64,000 nt of DNA, from NCBI RefSeq assembly GCF_003313335.1, contig NZ_QMHP01000004.1, positions 333,988 through 397,987 of the forward strand. Direction: 5' to 3'. The notes under the pieces were generated by a model. That model worked only from the letters and a program-made list of their open reading frames with translations. It had not been told where the DNA came from and ran no database searches. Shown here one piece after another: positions 1-9,742 of this stretch; position 1 is the first letter of the stretch; each line of letters opens with the position of its first letter. Made by a program: the position numbers and the translations under genes. The DNA is from Pedobacter zeaxanthinifaciens (lineage in GTDB: Bacteria; Bacteroidota; Bacteroidia; Sphingobacteriales; Sphingobacteriaceae).

Positions 1-1
1 T

Positions 2-108
2 GATTTGTAATCGCGAAGTCCTATCGGTGGATTTTTAATCCACGTTGCCATTCTTCCATAAAGGATTATAAATCCTTGGATACGGCTTCCAGATTGCAAA
101 TCTGGAAG
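2..108. repeat. Cluster of four GATTTNTAATC-type palindromes
   Basis: Four short inverted repeats follow one another: 2-12, 27-43, 61-77 and 86-108, the last having an 11-base arm in a 23-base palindrome. All share a GATTnnnAATC-like core. The cluster recurs in copy 2 (315-421) and copy 3 (628-733). Multi-hairpin intergenic repeats of this kind resemble REP-type elements; mobilisation by a REP-associated tyrosine transposase is inference, and no such gene is in the window. Confidence 0.75.
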
Positions 109-129
109 AGCGCTGTGGAAGAGCAGTTC

Positions 130-153
130 GTCATTGCGAGGTACGAAGCAATC
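130..153. repeat. Dispersed repeat motif of the GTCATTGCGAGG class
   Basis: A 24-base stretch begins CGTCATTGCGAGG and ends GAAGCAATCCC. It recurs 313 bases on at 443-466. From memory, this sequence is common as a dispersed intergenic repeat in several bacterial phyla. It lies between the palindrome cluster and the copied gene tail of each unit and is absent from the divergent middle of the third copy. Confidence 0.55.
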
Positions 154-240
154 CCACAACTCTTGTAAGCAATCCTACTAGCACTTTAATATTTCTTCTC
201 CCAACTATCGGAGCAGGCGGTGCCTTGCAAACGACGTTTA

Positions 241-303
241 ATAACTACTTTATCAATTACTAACCGCCAGCCTGCATAACCTTCGCCATTTTTTTATTCT
301 TCT
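241..303 (-). pseudogene. Duplicated 3' tail of the L,D-transpeptidase gene, copy 1
   Basis: This 63-bp stretch aligns without gaps to 831-893, the end of the L,D-transpeptidase gene. On the minus strand it still reads KNKKMAKVMQAGG and then stops at 258-260, five residues before the authentic end. It has no start or catalytic part and cannot make a working enzyme. It is a captured gene end inside the repeat unit. Confidence 0.8.
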
Positions 304-553
304 TTGCTCTTCTTGATTTGTAATCGCGAAGTCCTATCGGTGGATTTTTAATCCACGTTGCCATTCTTCCATAAAGGATTATAAATCCTTGGATACGGCT
401 TCCAGATTGCAAATCTGGAAGAGCGCTGTGGAAGAGCAGTTCGTCATTGCGAGGTACGAAGCAATCCCACAACTCTTGTAAGCAATCCTACTAGCACTTT
501 AATATTTCTTCTCCCAACTATCGGAGCAGGCGGTGCCTTGCAAACGACGTTTA

Positions 554-616
554 ATAACTACTTTGTCAATTACTTCCCGCCAGCCTGCATAACTTTCGCC
601 ATTTTTTTATTCTTCT
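554..616 (-). pseudogene. Duplicated 3' tail of the L,D-transpeptidase gene, copy 2
   Basis: This is the same captured gene end one 313-bp period further on, reading KNKKMAKVMQAGGK before a TAA. Together with copy 1 it shows that the amplified unit included the end of the real gene, which sits 277 bp further right. Confidence 0.8.
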
Positions 617-834
617 TTGCTCTTCGTGATTTGTAATCGCGAAGTCCTATCAGTGGATTTGTAATCCACGTTGACATTTTCCATAAAGGATTACAAATCC
701 TTGGATGCGGCTTCCAGATTGCAAATCTGGAAGAGCGAGAAAAGCTACTGATGGAGCTGATGCTGATCCCGAACATTCGGGACAGCATGACGAAACGCAT
801 AGAAAATTTGCTGTTCGCAAACGACGTTTAATAA

Positions 835-1569
835 CTACTTTATCAGATACTTCCCGCCAGCCTGCATAACCCTCGCCATTTTTTTATTCTTCTCAAAATA
901 ATGAAACCCCGGCTGCAAGGTGTTCCAAAAAGCAATATGTTGCGGATACTCTTTAGCATAGCTTTCAAAATTCACTTTAGTCATCCTAAACGGAAAAATA
1001 TACACAGGAATCTCTAACTGACCGCTATTTTTAGCTTCCACCGCCAAAACGTAAACCTCTCTAATCTTATCATCAGTTAGCGGAATACAGCCAACCGTCA
1101 CGCAATCTCCGTGAATATAGATGTCTCCACCGGTTTTACGATCCTTTCCTGTTCTAACTTTATCAACTTCATTCGGGTAATCAACCCCTAAAGACAAATG
1201 GTAGCTGCTCATGGGGTTAAAAACATTGATCTTGTAGAAACCTTCTGGCGTTTGTAAATCACCCTCTATCACTTTAGGTCCAAGTTTACCAGAGTGAGCA
1301 CAAAAATCGTAGGTTTTAAATAAACTGAACTTCTGTTTGTCCTTATTTTTTATCCATATCTCTAGCTTTCCCTCTGCTTTATAGGCCGTGATTAACAGCT
1401 CAAAGTTTTCCTTAAAACCTGCCTGCTGCAACTCTTTCTGTAAGCTTGTCCACTTTAAATCATAAGCCAATTTAACACGTTCAAACTGTAACTGTTGGAG
1501 TTTAAATGGCTGTTGTGCTTTGGTAGAAATACTCATAAAAATCATCAACGCTGCAAATAGAAATTTCAT
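835..1569 (-). CDS. L,D-transpeptidase (YkuD fold, YafK-like), exported
   Basis: Periplasmic enzyme of the YkuD fold, which builds or cuts peptidoglycan cross-links through a catalytic cysteine. The 244-residue product starts with a signal peptide (about residues 1-18, ending STKA). The signature IYIHGDCVTVGC at 151-161 gives the active-site pair His153 and Cys161. The HGxCxxxGC spacing is that of the YafK/DpaA branch rather than the classical SHGC form. The substrate is unproven: YafK-type proteins can act on peptidoglycan-lipoprotein links, whereas this phylum lacks a typical Braun lipoprotein. Its last 20 codons are copied in the tandem array downstream. It diverges from the VWA gene at 1693. 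I see no consensus promoter upstream. Confidence 0.85.
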   Translation of the reverse strand: MKFLFAALMIFMSISTKAQQPFKLQQLQFERVKLAYDLKWTSLQKELQQAGFKENFELLITAYKAEGKLEIWIKNKDKQKFSLFKTYDFCAHSGKLGPKVIEGDLQTPEGFYKINVFNPMSSYHLSLGVDYPNEVDKVRTGKDRKTGGDIYIHGDCVTVGCIPLTDDKIREVYVLAVEAKNSGQLEIPVYIFPFRMTKVNFESYAKEYPQHIAFWNTLQPGFHYFEKNKKMARVMQAGGKYLIK

Positions 1570-1692
1570 AAAGATTGTTTTATCCGCAAGTTACAATTTG
1601 TTTCCAAATCCTTCCATATGGCTATGCACATTGCTCTTTTCAATTTTTACTTTTCACTTTCAACTTAAATGTAGCATCTTTACAATTAGCGT

Positions 1693-3777
1693 ATGACCAA
1701 CTTTATCTCGTTTGCCACCTTGCTGATTTTTATTGCCTGCCTAGCATTAGGCATCGGCTATGCTTGGTTGTTATATGGCACTAACAAAAATCTAGTAAAA
1801 ACGGTACGAAGTGCACTAGCCGTATTTAGAGCATTGGCCGTTGCTATTTTGGCTTTTTTGTTGTTTGCGCCTTTGGTTCGAAGGGTAACGCACACCCCTG
1901 AAAAGCCTATCATCATCATCGCTAATGATAATTCCATTTCTGTTAAAAATATTACCCCAACAGGCTTTGATGCTAAAAAATATCAGCAGGATTTAAAGCA
2001 ACTTGCTGAGCAGCTGGGCGAAAAATACGAAGTAAAAACTTACAGCTTTGGTGATAGCATTAAAGAAGGCTTGGCATTTTCTGGTACAGATCAACTGACC
2101 AATGGAGCTGCGCTAGTGGATCAACTGAATGACCAGCTGTTGAATAGAAATGTGGGTGCTGTAATTATGGCAACGGATGGCATTTTTAACCGTGGTGGAA
2201 ACCCGTTATATGACCTCAACAAAATTAAAGCACCAGTTTATACCATTGCACTTGGTGATACCATTCCGAAAAGAGATGTTTTGGTAGCCAATGTGAATTA
2301 CAACAACATCGTGTACCTGGATAATGATTTTACTTTCGATGTACAGGTGCAAGCTTTTGAAAGTAAGGGCGAGCAAATCAGACTATCAGTTGCTGAAAGC
2401 GGGAAGCAATTAACGGAGCAATCCATCCAAATCAATAACAATAGTTTTGTGAAAGATGTTCAGGTAAAGCTGAAAGCCAATAAGGTGGGCATTCATCGTT
2501 ATACGGTGAGCGTTTCTGAAGTTAAAAATGAAATCACCACCAAAAATAATAGTCAAACCATTTTTGTTGAGGTAATTGATGGCAAGCAAAAAGTGTTACT
2601 TGCAGCCGCTGGTCCACACCCCGATTTAGCTACCTTTAAACAGGCTATTGAACTGAATAAACATTACGAGGTAAGCACCGCAATAGCCGATGAACTGGAG
2701 AAGGTTGAGCTTTCCAAATATAGCTTAGTGATCCTTTATCAGCTCCCTGCAGTATATTATTCAGCTGCTTCGCTAATTAACAAAGCAAAACAGCAGAAAA
2801 TAGCAATGTGGTTCGTGGTAGGTGCCCAAACCAACATTCAGCGCCTAAATCAAACACAAACTCAATTAAATTTTGCTAGGCCAAACGGCAGTTTGCAGGA
2901 AGTTTTTCCTTACTACGAAAACAATTTTACAGCCTACGGCCTAAATGCTGAAGCTTTGAAACAGCTGGAAACCTATGATCCCCTGCTAGTGCCTTTTGCC
3001 AATTTGATGATTAAAGGAAATTACACGTCAGTGCTTAACCAGCGTATAGGTAAAGTAAATACCGAAAGTCCGTTGTTGTTTTTTGCCGAAGATGGCGGGA
3101 CGAAAATTGGATTTTTATTAGGTGAGGGCATTTGGAAATGGAAGTTAGAGGAAGCGAAAAATGAAAATAGCTACCCCTTGTTAGCGGAGTTAATTGCGAA
3201 AACAGTACAATATTTATCCGTTAAGGATGATAAAAGAAAGTTTAAGGTTTATGCCAATAAAAATACTTTTGAGGAGAACGAAAATGTAGTGCTTAATGCA
3301 ACGTTGTACAATGATGCTTACGAGGCGGTGAACACGCCGGAAGTTAAAGTACAGGTTAAAAACGAGCAGGGTAAAACCTATAATTTCACGTTTTCTAAAT
3401 TCGGAAATGCTTACCAATTGGATGCAGGAGCTTTACCGCAAGGGAACTATACTTATGTGGCATCAACCAACTTGGGCGATAAAAAATACACGGCTAACGG
3501 TGCATTTTACGTAAACGCCATCATTACCGAGTACCAACAAACTACTGCAAATCATCAGCTTTTAAATACAATGGCGCAGCAAACCAATGGTAAAATGTAT
3601 TTGCCTGCACAATTGCTAAATATTGTTGATGACTTGGAAAAAAGCGGACAAGTTAAAACCATTAGTTACGAAGACAGGAGATTTGAGGAAATCATTAACT
3701 TCAAATGGATTTTTGCCGTCATTATGGCATTGTTAAGTATCGAATGGTTTTTTAGAAAACGTAATGGCGAAGCCTGA
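1693..3777 (+). CDS. VWA-domain membrane protein
   Basis: Large membrane-anchored protein (694 aa) with two N-terminal transmembrane helices (about 5-28 and 40-60), then a von Willebrand A-like domain exposed outside the membrane. The metal-binding DxSxS motif is D79-N-S81-I-S83, and a second motif is ATDGIFNRGGNP (about 155-166). A long beta-rich region follows, and a C-terminal helix (about 668-688) precedes a basic tail. The architecture matches poorly characterised Bacteroidota VWA/BatA-like or glutamine-amidotransferase-like membrane proteins. Its function is not known and a scaffold or adhesion role is only inferred. Its stop overlaps the next start by one base (TGATG), suggesting translational coupling with the TRIC channel gene. 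Confidence 0.75.
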   Translation: MTNFISFATLLIFIACLALGIGYAWLLYGTNKNLVKTVRSALAVFRALAVAILAFLLFAPLVRRVTHTPEKPIIIIANDNSISVKNITPTGFDAKKYQQDLKQLAEQLGEKYEVKTYSFGDSIKEGLAFSGTDQLTNGAALVDQLNDQLLNRNVGAVIMATDGIFNRGGNPLYDLNKIKAPVYTIALGDTIPKRDVLVANVNYNNIVYLDNDFTFDVQVQAFESKGEQIRLSVAESGKQLTEQSIQINNNSFVKDVQVKLKANKVGIHRYTVSVSEVKNEITTKNNSQTIFVEVIDGKQKVLLAAAGPHPDLATFKQAIELNKHYEVSTAIADELEKVELSKYSLVILYQLPAVYYSAASLINKAKQQKIAMWFVVGAQTNIQRLNQTQTQLNFARPNGSLQEVFPYYENNFTAYGLNAEALKQLETYDPLLVPFANLMIKGNYTSVLNQRIGKVNTESPLLFFAEDGGTKIGFLLGEGIWKWKLEEAKNENSYPLLAELIAKTVQYLSVKDDKRKFKVYANKNTFEENENVVLNATLYNDAYEAVNTPEVKVQVKNEQGKTYNFTFSKFGNAYQLDAGALPQGNYTYVASTNLGDKKYTANGAFYVNAIITEYQQTTANHQLLNTMAQQTNGKMYLPAQLLNIVDDLEKSGQVKTISYEDRRFEEIINFKWIFAVIMALLSIEWFFRKRNGEA

Positions 3778-4388
3778 TGAATTTTAATACCACTGAAGTT
3801 ATTGAGGTGCTAGGAACTATTTCCTTTGCTATTTCGGGAACTTTTGCAGCTGTGCAAAAGCGCTTGGATCCTTTTGGTGTACTAATTATTGCGTTTGTAA
3901 CATCTATTGGAGGTGGTACCGTTAGGGATTTGTTATTAGGCGATACTCCAGTGGCTTGGATGCGTGATGTCAATTATTGTTTATTGATTCTTGTTACCTC
4001 GATTCTTACGCTGTTTTTCAAACATCAAATTAAAAAGTTCAAGGTTACGTTGTTTCTTTTTGATTCCCTTGGTTTAGGCCTGTTTACTTTAGTTGGTGTA
4101 CAAAAGGGAATTGTATTTGGCTTGGAACCTGGTATTTGTGTAGCTTTAGGTACCATCACAGGTTGTTTTGGTGGTATTATCAGAGATACGCTGCTTAATA
4201 CCATACCCCTCATATTTAGGAAAGAGATTTATGCTACTGCTTGTATTGCCGGCGGTGCACTTTACTTTGGCCTTTTGGCTATGGAGCTTAAGGCTGATAT
4301 CGCTAAAGTGATTGTAATTACTTTTATCGTAACGTTGCGAATTATTGTAGTGCGCTACAAGCTCACCTTGCCAAGGTTTGGGTACTAA
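3777..4388 (+). CDS. TRIC-family (UPF0126/YicG) cation channel
   Basis: Inner-membrane protein of 203 aa and about seven helices, of the prokaryotic trimeric intracellular cation channel family, thought to conduct monovalent cations. The two glycine-rich repeats that define the family are visible: SIGGGTVRDLLLGDTP (about 43-58) and GCFGGIIRDTLLN (about 129-141), each followed by an aromatic-containing segment, as expected for an internal duplication. It is translationally coupled to the VWA gene upstream. Its 3' end overlaps the convergent minus-strand gene by four bases, so the two stop codons interlock. Confidence 0.88.
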   Translation: MNFNTTEVIEVLGTISFAISGTFAAVQKRLDPFGVLIIAFVTSIGGGTVRDLLLGDTPVAWMRDVNYCLLILVTSILTLFFKHQIKKFKVTLFLFDSLGLGLFTLVGVQKGIVFGLEPGICVALGTITGCFGGIIRDTLLNTIPLIFRKEIYATACIAGGALYFGLLAMELKADIAKVIVITFIVTLRIIVVRYKLTLPRFGY

Positions 4389-4885
4389 GGATAAAGAAAT
4401 TCTTTCAGCTTGCCATTTTTGGAAGCATCGTACAGCTGCCAAAGCTCTTTGCTCCAAGTTTTTTTGTCGCTGTGTTGGTAAAGATAGGGGAGTGTTAAAT
4501 TCATTGCTCCCAAAGCCTGTTGTTGTTTCTCTTTTGCCAAAGGTTGTGCAAGGGAAAACTTGGCTAACGCCGCCATATACATCAGTAACAAATCCGAGTT
4601 GGAGTTAAAGTAAGAAGTTTCTTTTTCTTCCAAATAAAATACATGGTCAGGCGTTCCATTCATCCAGTCTACCAAAAACTTACCAGCTTCATTTCTTGCT
4701 TTGTTTTTGGTATCTATAGGTGTTTGGAAAAGATACTCTGTCACTTTAGCTACTGTATTTTCCGCATTTTTGAAATCGGCACGCCTATTTAATTTTAAAC
4801 CTTTTAGGTTAGGAAGTTCTTGTCCTGTAGTAACTACCGCTTTAAATGAAAGGATTACAAATAAGACAAGAGTGAGGTTCCTCAT
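4385..4885 (-). CDS. Exported protein of unknown function
   Basis: Protein of 166 aa with an N-terminal signal peptide (about residues 1-21, ending VVTTGQ). The rest is soluble and mostly helical, with no motif I recognise and only isolated cysteines. It probably acts in the periplasm. It lies 66 bp downstream of ftsB on the same strand and may be read from the same transcript, but this placement does not define a function. It is convergent with the TRIC channel gene, with a four-base overlap. Confidence 0.7.
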   Translation of the reverse strand: MRNLTLVLFVILSFKAVVTTGQELPNLKGLKLNRRADFKNAENTVAKVTEYLFQTPIDTKNKARNEAGKFLVDWMNGTPDHVFYLEEKETSYFNSNSDLLLMYMAALAKFSLAQPLAKEKQQQALGAMNLTLPYLYQHSDKKTWSKELWQLYDASKNGKLKEFLYP

Positions 4886-4951
4886 GAAATGTTTTTTTGC
4901 ATTATGGATAACAAAGCTCGATTTTGTTTTCTCAGCGTGGTAATACTAAAC

Positions 4952-5251
4952 CTATTTTTCTGTATTTTCTTTTACAATAACGAAAACATCTTCATTTTCC
5001 TTTTTCATGAAGTACTTTTCGCGGGCAAACTTCTCTGCGCTAGTCATGTTACTGTCCAACTCTTTCAGGTCCTTTTTTACTAAAGCAGTTTCCTTCTCAT
5101 AAAAATCTTTTTCCTGCTGCAACTTTTTAACCTGCACACTGTATTCGTACTGGGCAATAATGTCATTTTTATCAAAAAACATCATCCAAACGCTAAATGC
5201 AGCAATGGCTATAAAATATTTGTTCCGGAAAAGATCTAATAATCGCTTCAT
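4952..5251 (-). CDS. ftsB: FtsB/DivIC-like septum formation initiator
   Basis: Small bitopic division protein (99 aa) that in the family joins FtsL and FtsQ in the divisome. It shows a short basic N-terminus (MKRLLDLFRNKY), one transmembrane helix (about 11-27), then a charged coiled-coil (about 30-65). I chose the ATG at 5249-5251: an upstream in-frame ATG at 5332 would add 27 residues that sit inside the terminator region and do not resemble the family. It follows eno, an order common in bacteria, but a terminator hairpin lies between them. Confidence 0.85.
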   Translation of the reverse strand: MKRLLDLFRNKYFIAIAAFSVWMMFFDKNDIIAQYEYSVQVKKLQQEKDFYEKETALVKKDLKELDSNMTSAEKFAREKYFMKKENEDVFVIVKENTEK

Positions 5252-5320
5252 TAACTCAAAAGTAAAAATTAAAAAATCAAAATCAGCAAGTATATCTAAT
5301 GTTACTGCGTTATTGGGTAA

Positions 5321-5360
5321 AAATAAAAACATCCGAAGTTTTTAAATCTTCGGATGTTTT
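5321..5360 (-). terminator. Intrinsic terminator downstream of eno
   Basis: A 13-bp perfect stem pairs 5326-5338 with 5348-5360 around a 9-base loop. Read on the minus strand, the hairpin is followed by a T-rich tract. It sits between the eno stop (5442) and the ftsB start (5251), so eno transcripts should mostly end here. Confidence 0.8.
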
Positions 5361-5441
5361 GCAAATGTATTTATTCACTTGTTAACACGCTGCATGGCAG
5401 GTTGAGCTTAAGTAAGCTAATTTACAAGCAAAAGGTTGCTA

Positions 5442-6836
<1,395 letters not shown>

Positions 6837-6946
6837 TCATCTTTTTTTGTATAGATGCTGTTAACAGCTTACTTTAAAATATGTTAGATGCTATATTTTT
6901 TATCAATGTTTTGCGCCGACAGCAGGGTTGGGGAAAAGTATATTGC

Positions 6947-6980
6947 AAAAAAAAAAGCAACTGCTAATATTGCAGCTGCT
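6947..6980 (-). terminator. Unassigned intrinsic terminator
   Basis: On the minus strand a 9-bp stem (6972-6980 with 6956-6964, one G-U pair, 7-base loop) is followed directly by ten T residues. No minus-strand gene ends here. The nearest same-strand gene, eno, begins 200 bp further on. It may end an unannotated short transcript or be a bystander hairpin. Confidence 0.55.
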
Positions 6981-7204
6981 TCGATCATAGGTAATTGGTA
7001 GTGTTTTTATTTTTTGGTATATAGTTTCTTTTTCGGGAGATTTTTTCTTTGCTATCGATGATTGTCCTACAAATGTCAGCATTATAGGGTTTGGTACTCG
7101 TATAATAACCATTTATAAACGCTTATTTACGAGTAAAGGCAATAATTTGTCTCCAATACATGATTTTTTTGTAGTTTTAAGACGGTATAAGCCGATAAAA
7201 ACCT

Positions 7205-7552
7205 ATGAATCGATTTTGCTTAGACTGTCATGCCGAATTGAAAGGGCGTACAGATAAAAAATTCTGTGACGATCAGTGCAGAAATAATTATAATAACAAA
7301 CTCAAGAGTGAAGATAGTGAGTTTGTAAGGAAAATAAATCAAATCCTTAATAAAAACAGGAAAACCTTACGGGAAGAGTCTAATAATGGCCTTGATAAAG
7401 TGAAACGAGAAATCTTAGTCAAAAAAGGCTTTGATTTTGATTACCATACACACTATCATTTAACCGATGAAGGCAAAGTATATATTTGTTGCTACGAATA
7501 TGGCTATTTGATTGATGCCAATGATGATGTGTTGTTGTTGAAGGGAACTTAA
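7205..7552 (+). CDS. Small zinc-ribbon protein of unknown function
   Basis: Cytoplasmic protein of 115 aa. Its N-terminal 30 residues hold CLDC and CDDQC, a four-cysteine zinc-ribbon pattern of the kind labelled DUF2116. A basic helical region (about 35-70) follows, then a C-terminal domain with alternating aromatic residues. The family is widespread and uncharacterised. Nucleic-acid binding is plausible from the fold but is inference. It is followed 51 bp later by an SDR gene that has its own -7 element. Confidence 0.7.
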   Translation: MNRFCLDCHAELKGRTDKKFCDDQCRNNYNNKLKSEDSEFVRKINQILNKNRKTLREESNNGLDKVKREILVKKGFDFDYHTHYHLTDEGKVYICCYEYGYLIDANDDVLLLKGT

Positions 7553-7579
7553 TAAATGATCTGTTGATATTTGAAGTGC

Positions 7580-7587
7580 TATATTTG
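7580..7587 (+). promoter_or_regulatory. Possible -7 element for the SDR gene
   Basis: TATATTTG matches the TAnnTTTG consensus 16 bases before the SDR start codon. The predicted leader is only about 10 nt. No correctly spaced -33 TTTG is visible. Confidence 0.4.
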
Positions 7588-7603
7588 AAGGAAAATAGCA
7601 CAG

Positions 7604-8344
7604 ATGAAAAAGATTTTGATCATTACTGGGGGTAGTAAGGGAATTGGTAAAGGGATAATAGGCGCCTATCTTGCTGACGGATTTTCAGTTTACTCGATAG
7701 CGAGATCAGCAAATGTGGAGCTAACAAAATTAGGTGTTACCCAGATTGAATTTGATTTGACACAAGTTGATCAAATTGCTGATACTTTTCAAAGTATTTT
7801 TGCTCAAATGGGTAATACTGCCCCTGAAAAAATTACTTTGATTAATAACGCAGGTACTTTGGGACAAATTGCCAGGCTGGAAAATGTAGATACTACTACG
7901 ATAAGTGCCACTTTTTCTCTCAACCTTGTAGCGCCATTTATTTGCTGTTCTTCGTTTATCAACCTCACTAAAAATTGGAGCTGTGCTAAAACCATTATCA
8001 ATATCACATCGGGTGCAGCGCTTAAGCCATATTTTGGATGGTCGGCTTATTGCAGTAGCAAAGCAGCTTTAAACATGTTGTCGCAAACTATTGCCCTGGA
8101 GCAAATGGAAATGGATGGAGGCGTTAAAGTGTTGGCCATAGCGCCAGGTGTGGTTGATACCGATATGCAAACTCAAATTAGGAGTACTGATGAAGCCGAC
8201 TTTAAAGATTTAAAACGCTTTGTATCGCTGAAGGAAGATGGCGGGTTAAATGATGCAACAACCGTGGGGCAAGAAATATGGCGGATGGATCACGACGACA
8301 GTTTGGTTTCGGGTGCTATACTACGTGTAGCGGGTAAAAATTAA
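7604..8344 (+). CDS. Short-chain dehydrogenase/reductase
   Basis: NAD(P)-dependent oxidoreductase of the classical SDR fold, 246 aa. It shows the cofactor motif TGGSKGIG (8-15), NNAG (81-84) and the catalytic triad Ser136, Tyr149 and Lys153 (YCSSK). The overall pattern is closest to sepiapterin reductase or benzil reductase (YueD)-like SDRs. The true substrate cannot be read from the sequence. The protein is cytoplasmic with no signal. It probably forms a short operon with the lipoprotein gene 54 bp downstream, though the two have no obvious functional link. Confidence 0.85.
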   Translation: MKKILIITGGSKGIGKGIIGAYLADGFSVYSIARSANVELTKLGVTQIEFDLTQVDQIADTFQSIFAQMGNTAPEKITLINNAGTLGQIARLENVDTTTISATFSLNLVAPFICCSSFINLTKNWSCAKTIINITSGAALKPYFGWSAYCSSKAALNMLSQTIALEQMEMDGGVKVLAIAPGVVDTDMQTQIRSTDEADFKDLKRFVSLKEDGGLNDATTVGQEIWRMDHDDSLVSGAILRVAGKN

Positions 8345-8398
8345 TCGAAAACATTTTTTCTATTTGACTGTTCTATGAATCAGCTAAATAGAATTTAT

Positions 8399-8857
8399 AT
8401 GAGAACACTTTGTATTGTGGTGCTGTTTTTATCATTAATGGCTTGCAGACAAAAAACCAGAGTTACAGGCGAAAAGCAAAATTCGGATAGGAGCATGGCT
8501 GGCGCTAAAACAGCGCAAGATTGTTATTCGTACATAAAAGGTAAGGATACAGCGATGTTGACCTTGCTTACCACAGGAAAAGTATCAACTGGAGAGCTTG
8601 AGTACAAATGGTTTGAGAAGGATAAAAACATTGGTACAATAGAAGGTGAAATGCATGGAGATACTTTGTTAGCTTCTTATACTTTTAATTCTGAGGGACA
8701 GCAATCTGTGCGTCAGGTAGCATTTTTGAAAAAAGGCGACCAACTTTTAGAAGGTACAGGAGATGTTGCTGACATGAATGGCAAAGTTCAATTCAAAGAT
8801 CTTTCAAAATTGAGCTTTGGTAAGTCGGTAGTGTTTCAAAAAGTGGCTTGTAAATAG
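8399..8857 (+). CDS. Small lipoprotein of unknown function
   Basis: Lipoprotein of about 152 aa. The lipobox LSLMAC places the lipidated cysteine near residue 16, followed by a charged RQKTR linker. The mature part is beta-rich and resembles NlpE-N-like small lipoproteins in size only. I chose the ATG at 8399 because it puts the signal peptide at the N-terminus; an in-frame ATG at 8375 would prepend eight residues. It is convergent with the pseudouridine synthase gene, 11 bp away. Confidence 0.65.
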   Translation: MRTLCIVVLFLSLMACRQKTRVTGEKQNSDRSMAGAKTAQDCYSYIKGKDTAMLTLLTTGKVSTGELEYKWFEKDKNIGTIEGEMHGDTLLASYTFNSEGQQSVRQVAFLKKGDQLLEGTGDVADMNGKVQFKDLSKLSFGKSVVFQKVACK

Positions 8858-8868
8858 CCAAAGTTTAA

Positions 8869-9555
8869 CTAGTATTTTTCAAATTTCTCCCAAAAGCCAT
8901 CTTTAGGTAGTTTGGCAAAGATTTTTACAGGCTCTTTTTTAACGGGGTGTATAAACTCCAGCTGGCGGGCATGTAGGCAAATGCTTCCTTTTTTGCTGCC
9001 GCGGGGATAGCCATACTTATTATCGCCTACAATTGGGCAGCCCATGGTAGATAGCTGTACCCTAATTTGGTGGGAGCGCCCAGTTAACGGGTTTACCCTA
9101 AGCAAATAGTAGCCGTCTAGTTCAGTAAGTACCTGATAATCTAGTTCGCAATACTGGCTTCCTTTTGCTTCGTAATCGTAAGATTTTACTACATTCTTCT
9201 TAGGGTCTTTGATGAGCCAATTGATAAGCTTGCCCTGAGGCTTGGCAGGTTTTTTTCTTACTACAGCAAAATATGTTTTCTTGATTTCCCTGTTTTTGAA
9301 AATGGCGTTCATTCGATCTAAAGCCTTACTGGTTTTAGCAAATAGGATGAGTCCGCTTACTGGGCGATCAAGACGGTGGGGCACACCTAAAAATGCAGCA
9401 CCAGATTTATTGTATTTTTTTGCCAAAAACTCCCTCACCATTTCATCCAAAGGCATGTCTCCAGTTTCGTCAACTTGTACCACATCGCCCGCTCTCTTGT
9501 TGATAGCAATAAGGTGGTTGTCTTCGTAAAGTACGTCAGCTTCGGTAATGGCCAT
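8869..9555 (-). CDS. RluA-family pseudouridine synthase
   Basis: Enzyme of 228 aa that isomerises uridine to pseudouridine in RNA. The catalytic motif HRLDRPVSG lies at 60-68 with Asp63 as nucleophile; the second family motif is GRSHQIRVQL and the third IVGDNKYG. The length fits a catalytic-domain-only RluA member without an S4 domain. Its exact target (rRNA or tRNA site) cannot be assigned. It lies 187 bp downstream of panB on the same strand, an order I associate with related genomes. Confidence 0.9.
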   Translation of the reverse strand: MAITEADVLYEDNHLIAINKRAGDVVQVDETGDMPLDEMVREFLAKKYNKSGAAFLGVPHRLDRPVSGLILFAKTSKALDRMNAIFKNREIKKTYFAVVRKKPAKPQGKLINWLIKDPKKNVVKSYDYEAKGSQYCELDYQVLTELDGYYLLRVNPLTGRSHQIRVQLSTMGCPIVGDNKYGYPRGSKKGSICLHARQLEFIHPVKKEPVKIFAKLPKDGFWEKFEKY

Positions 9556-9654
9556 GGCTCTGTTAATGGTTTAGATCGTTAAAATGTAAAATTGGAAGTT
9601 GGTGTTTTTATTTTTTTGCAATGGCTTTTGTAAGCTAAACCCGATTGTAGTGGA

Positions 9655-9673
9655 TCCCGATTTTTCATCGGGA
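9655..9673. repeat. Small intergenic inverted repeat
   Basis: TCCCGAT and ATCGGGA (9655-9661 and 9667-9673) form a 7-bp hairpin, followed by AAAAAGCGGGAC. A related arrangement in the opposite orientation occurs at 14511-14544. It may be part of a dispersed element rather than a terminator, as neither strand has a good T-run. Confidence 0.4.
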
Positions 9674-9742
9674 GAAACAAAAAGCGGGACTGATTTATCC
9701 GATTAGCACTGAAATTGCTTTCCAGAAATTATCCTTGCTACA

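Larger units (their letters stand above)
1..893. repeat. 313-bp tandem repeat array reaching into the L,D-transpeptidase gene
   Basis: Seen directly: the block starting at 1 recurs at 314 and again at 627, a period of exactly 313. Copies 1 and 2 are nearly identical. Copy 3 matches at both ends but has different sequence in its middle (about 735-812). Each unit holds a cluster of four small palindromes, a dispersed-type motif and, at its right end, about 60 bp matching the 3' end of the neighbouring L,D-transpeptidase gene (authentic 831-893; copies 241-303 and 554-616). The window begins inside the array, so more copies may lie to the left. Apart from the gene fragments I see no coding function. 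Confidence 0.9.

Noticed and set aside
260..800. Two 70-76 codon minus-strand reading frames in the repeat array
   Set aside because: They run through the palindromes and end in copied L,D-transpeptidase tail; they are repeat sequence, not genes.
1..893. The 313-bp repeats considered as an insertion sequence or CRISPR
   Set aside because: No transposase frame, no terminal inverted repeats flanking the unit, and the unit includes a fragment of the adjacent chromosomal gene.
6903..7112. A 69-codon minus-strand reading frame between eno and the zinc-ribbon gene
   Set aside because: It crosses a terminator and a ten-base homopolymer and has low-complexity composition with no family resemblance.
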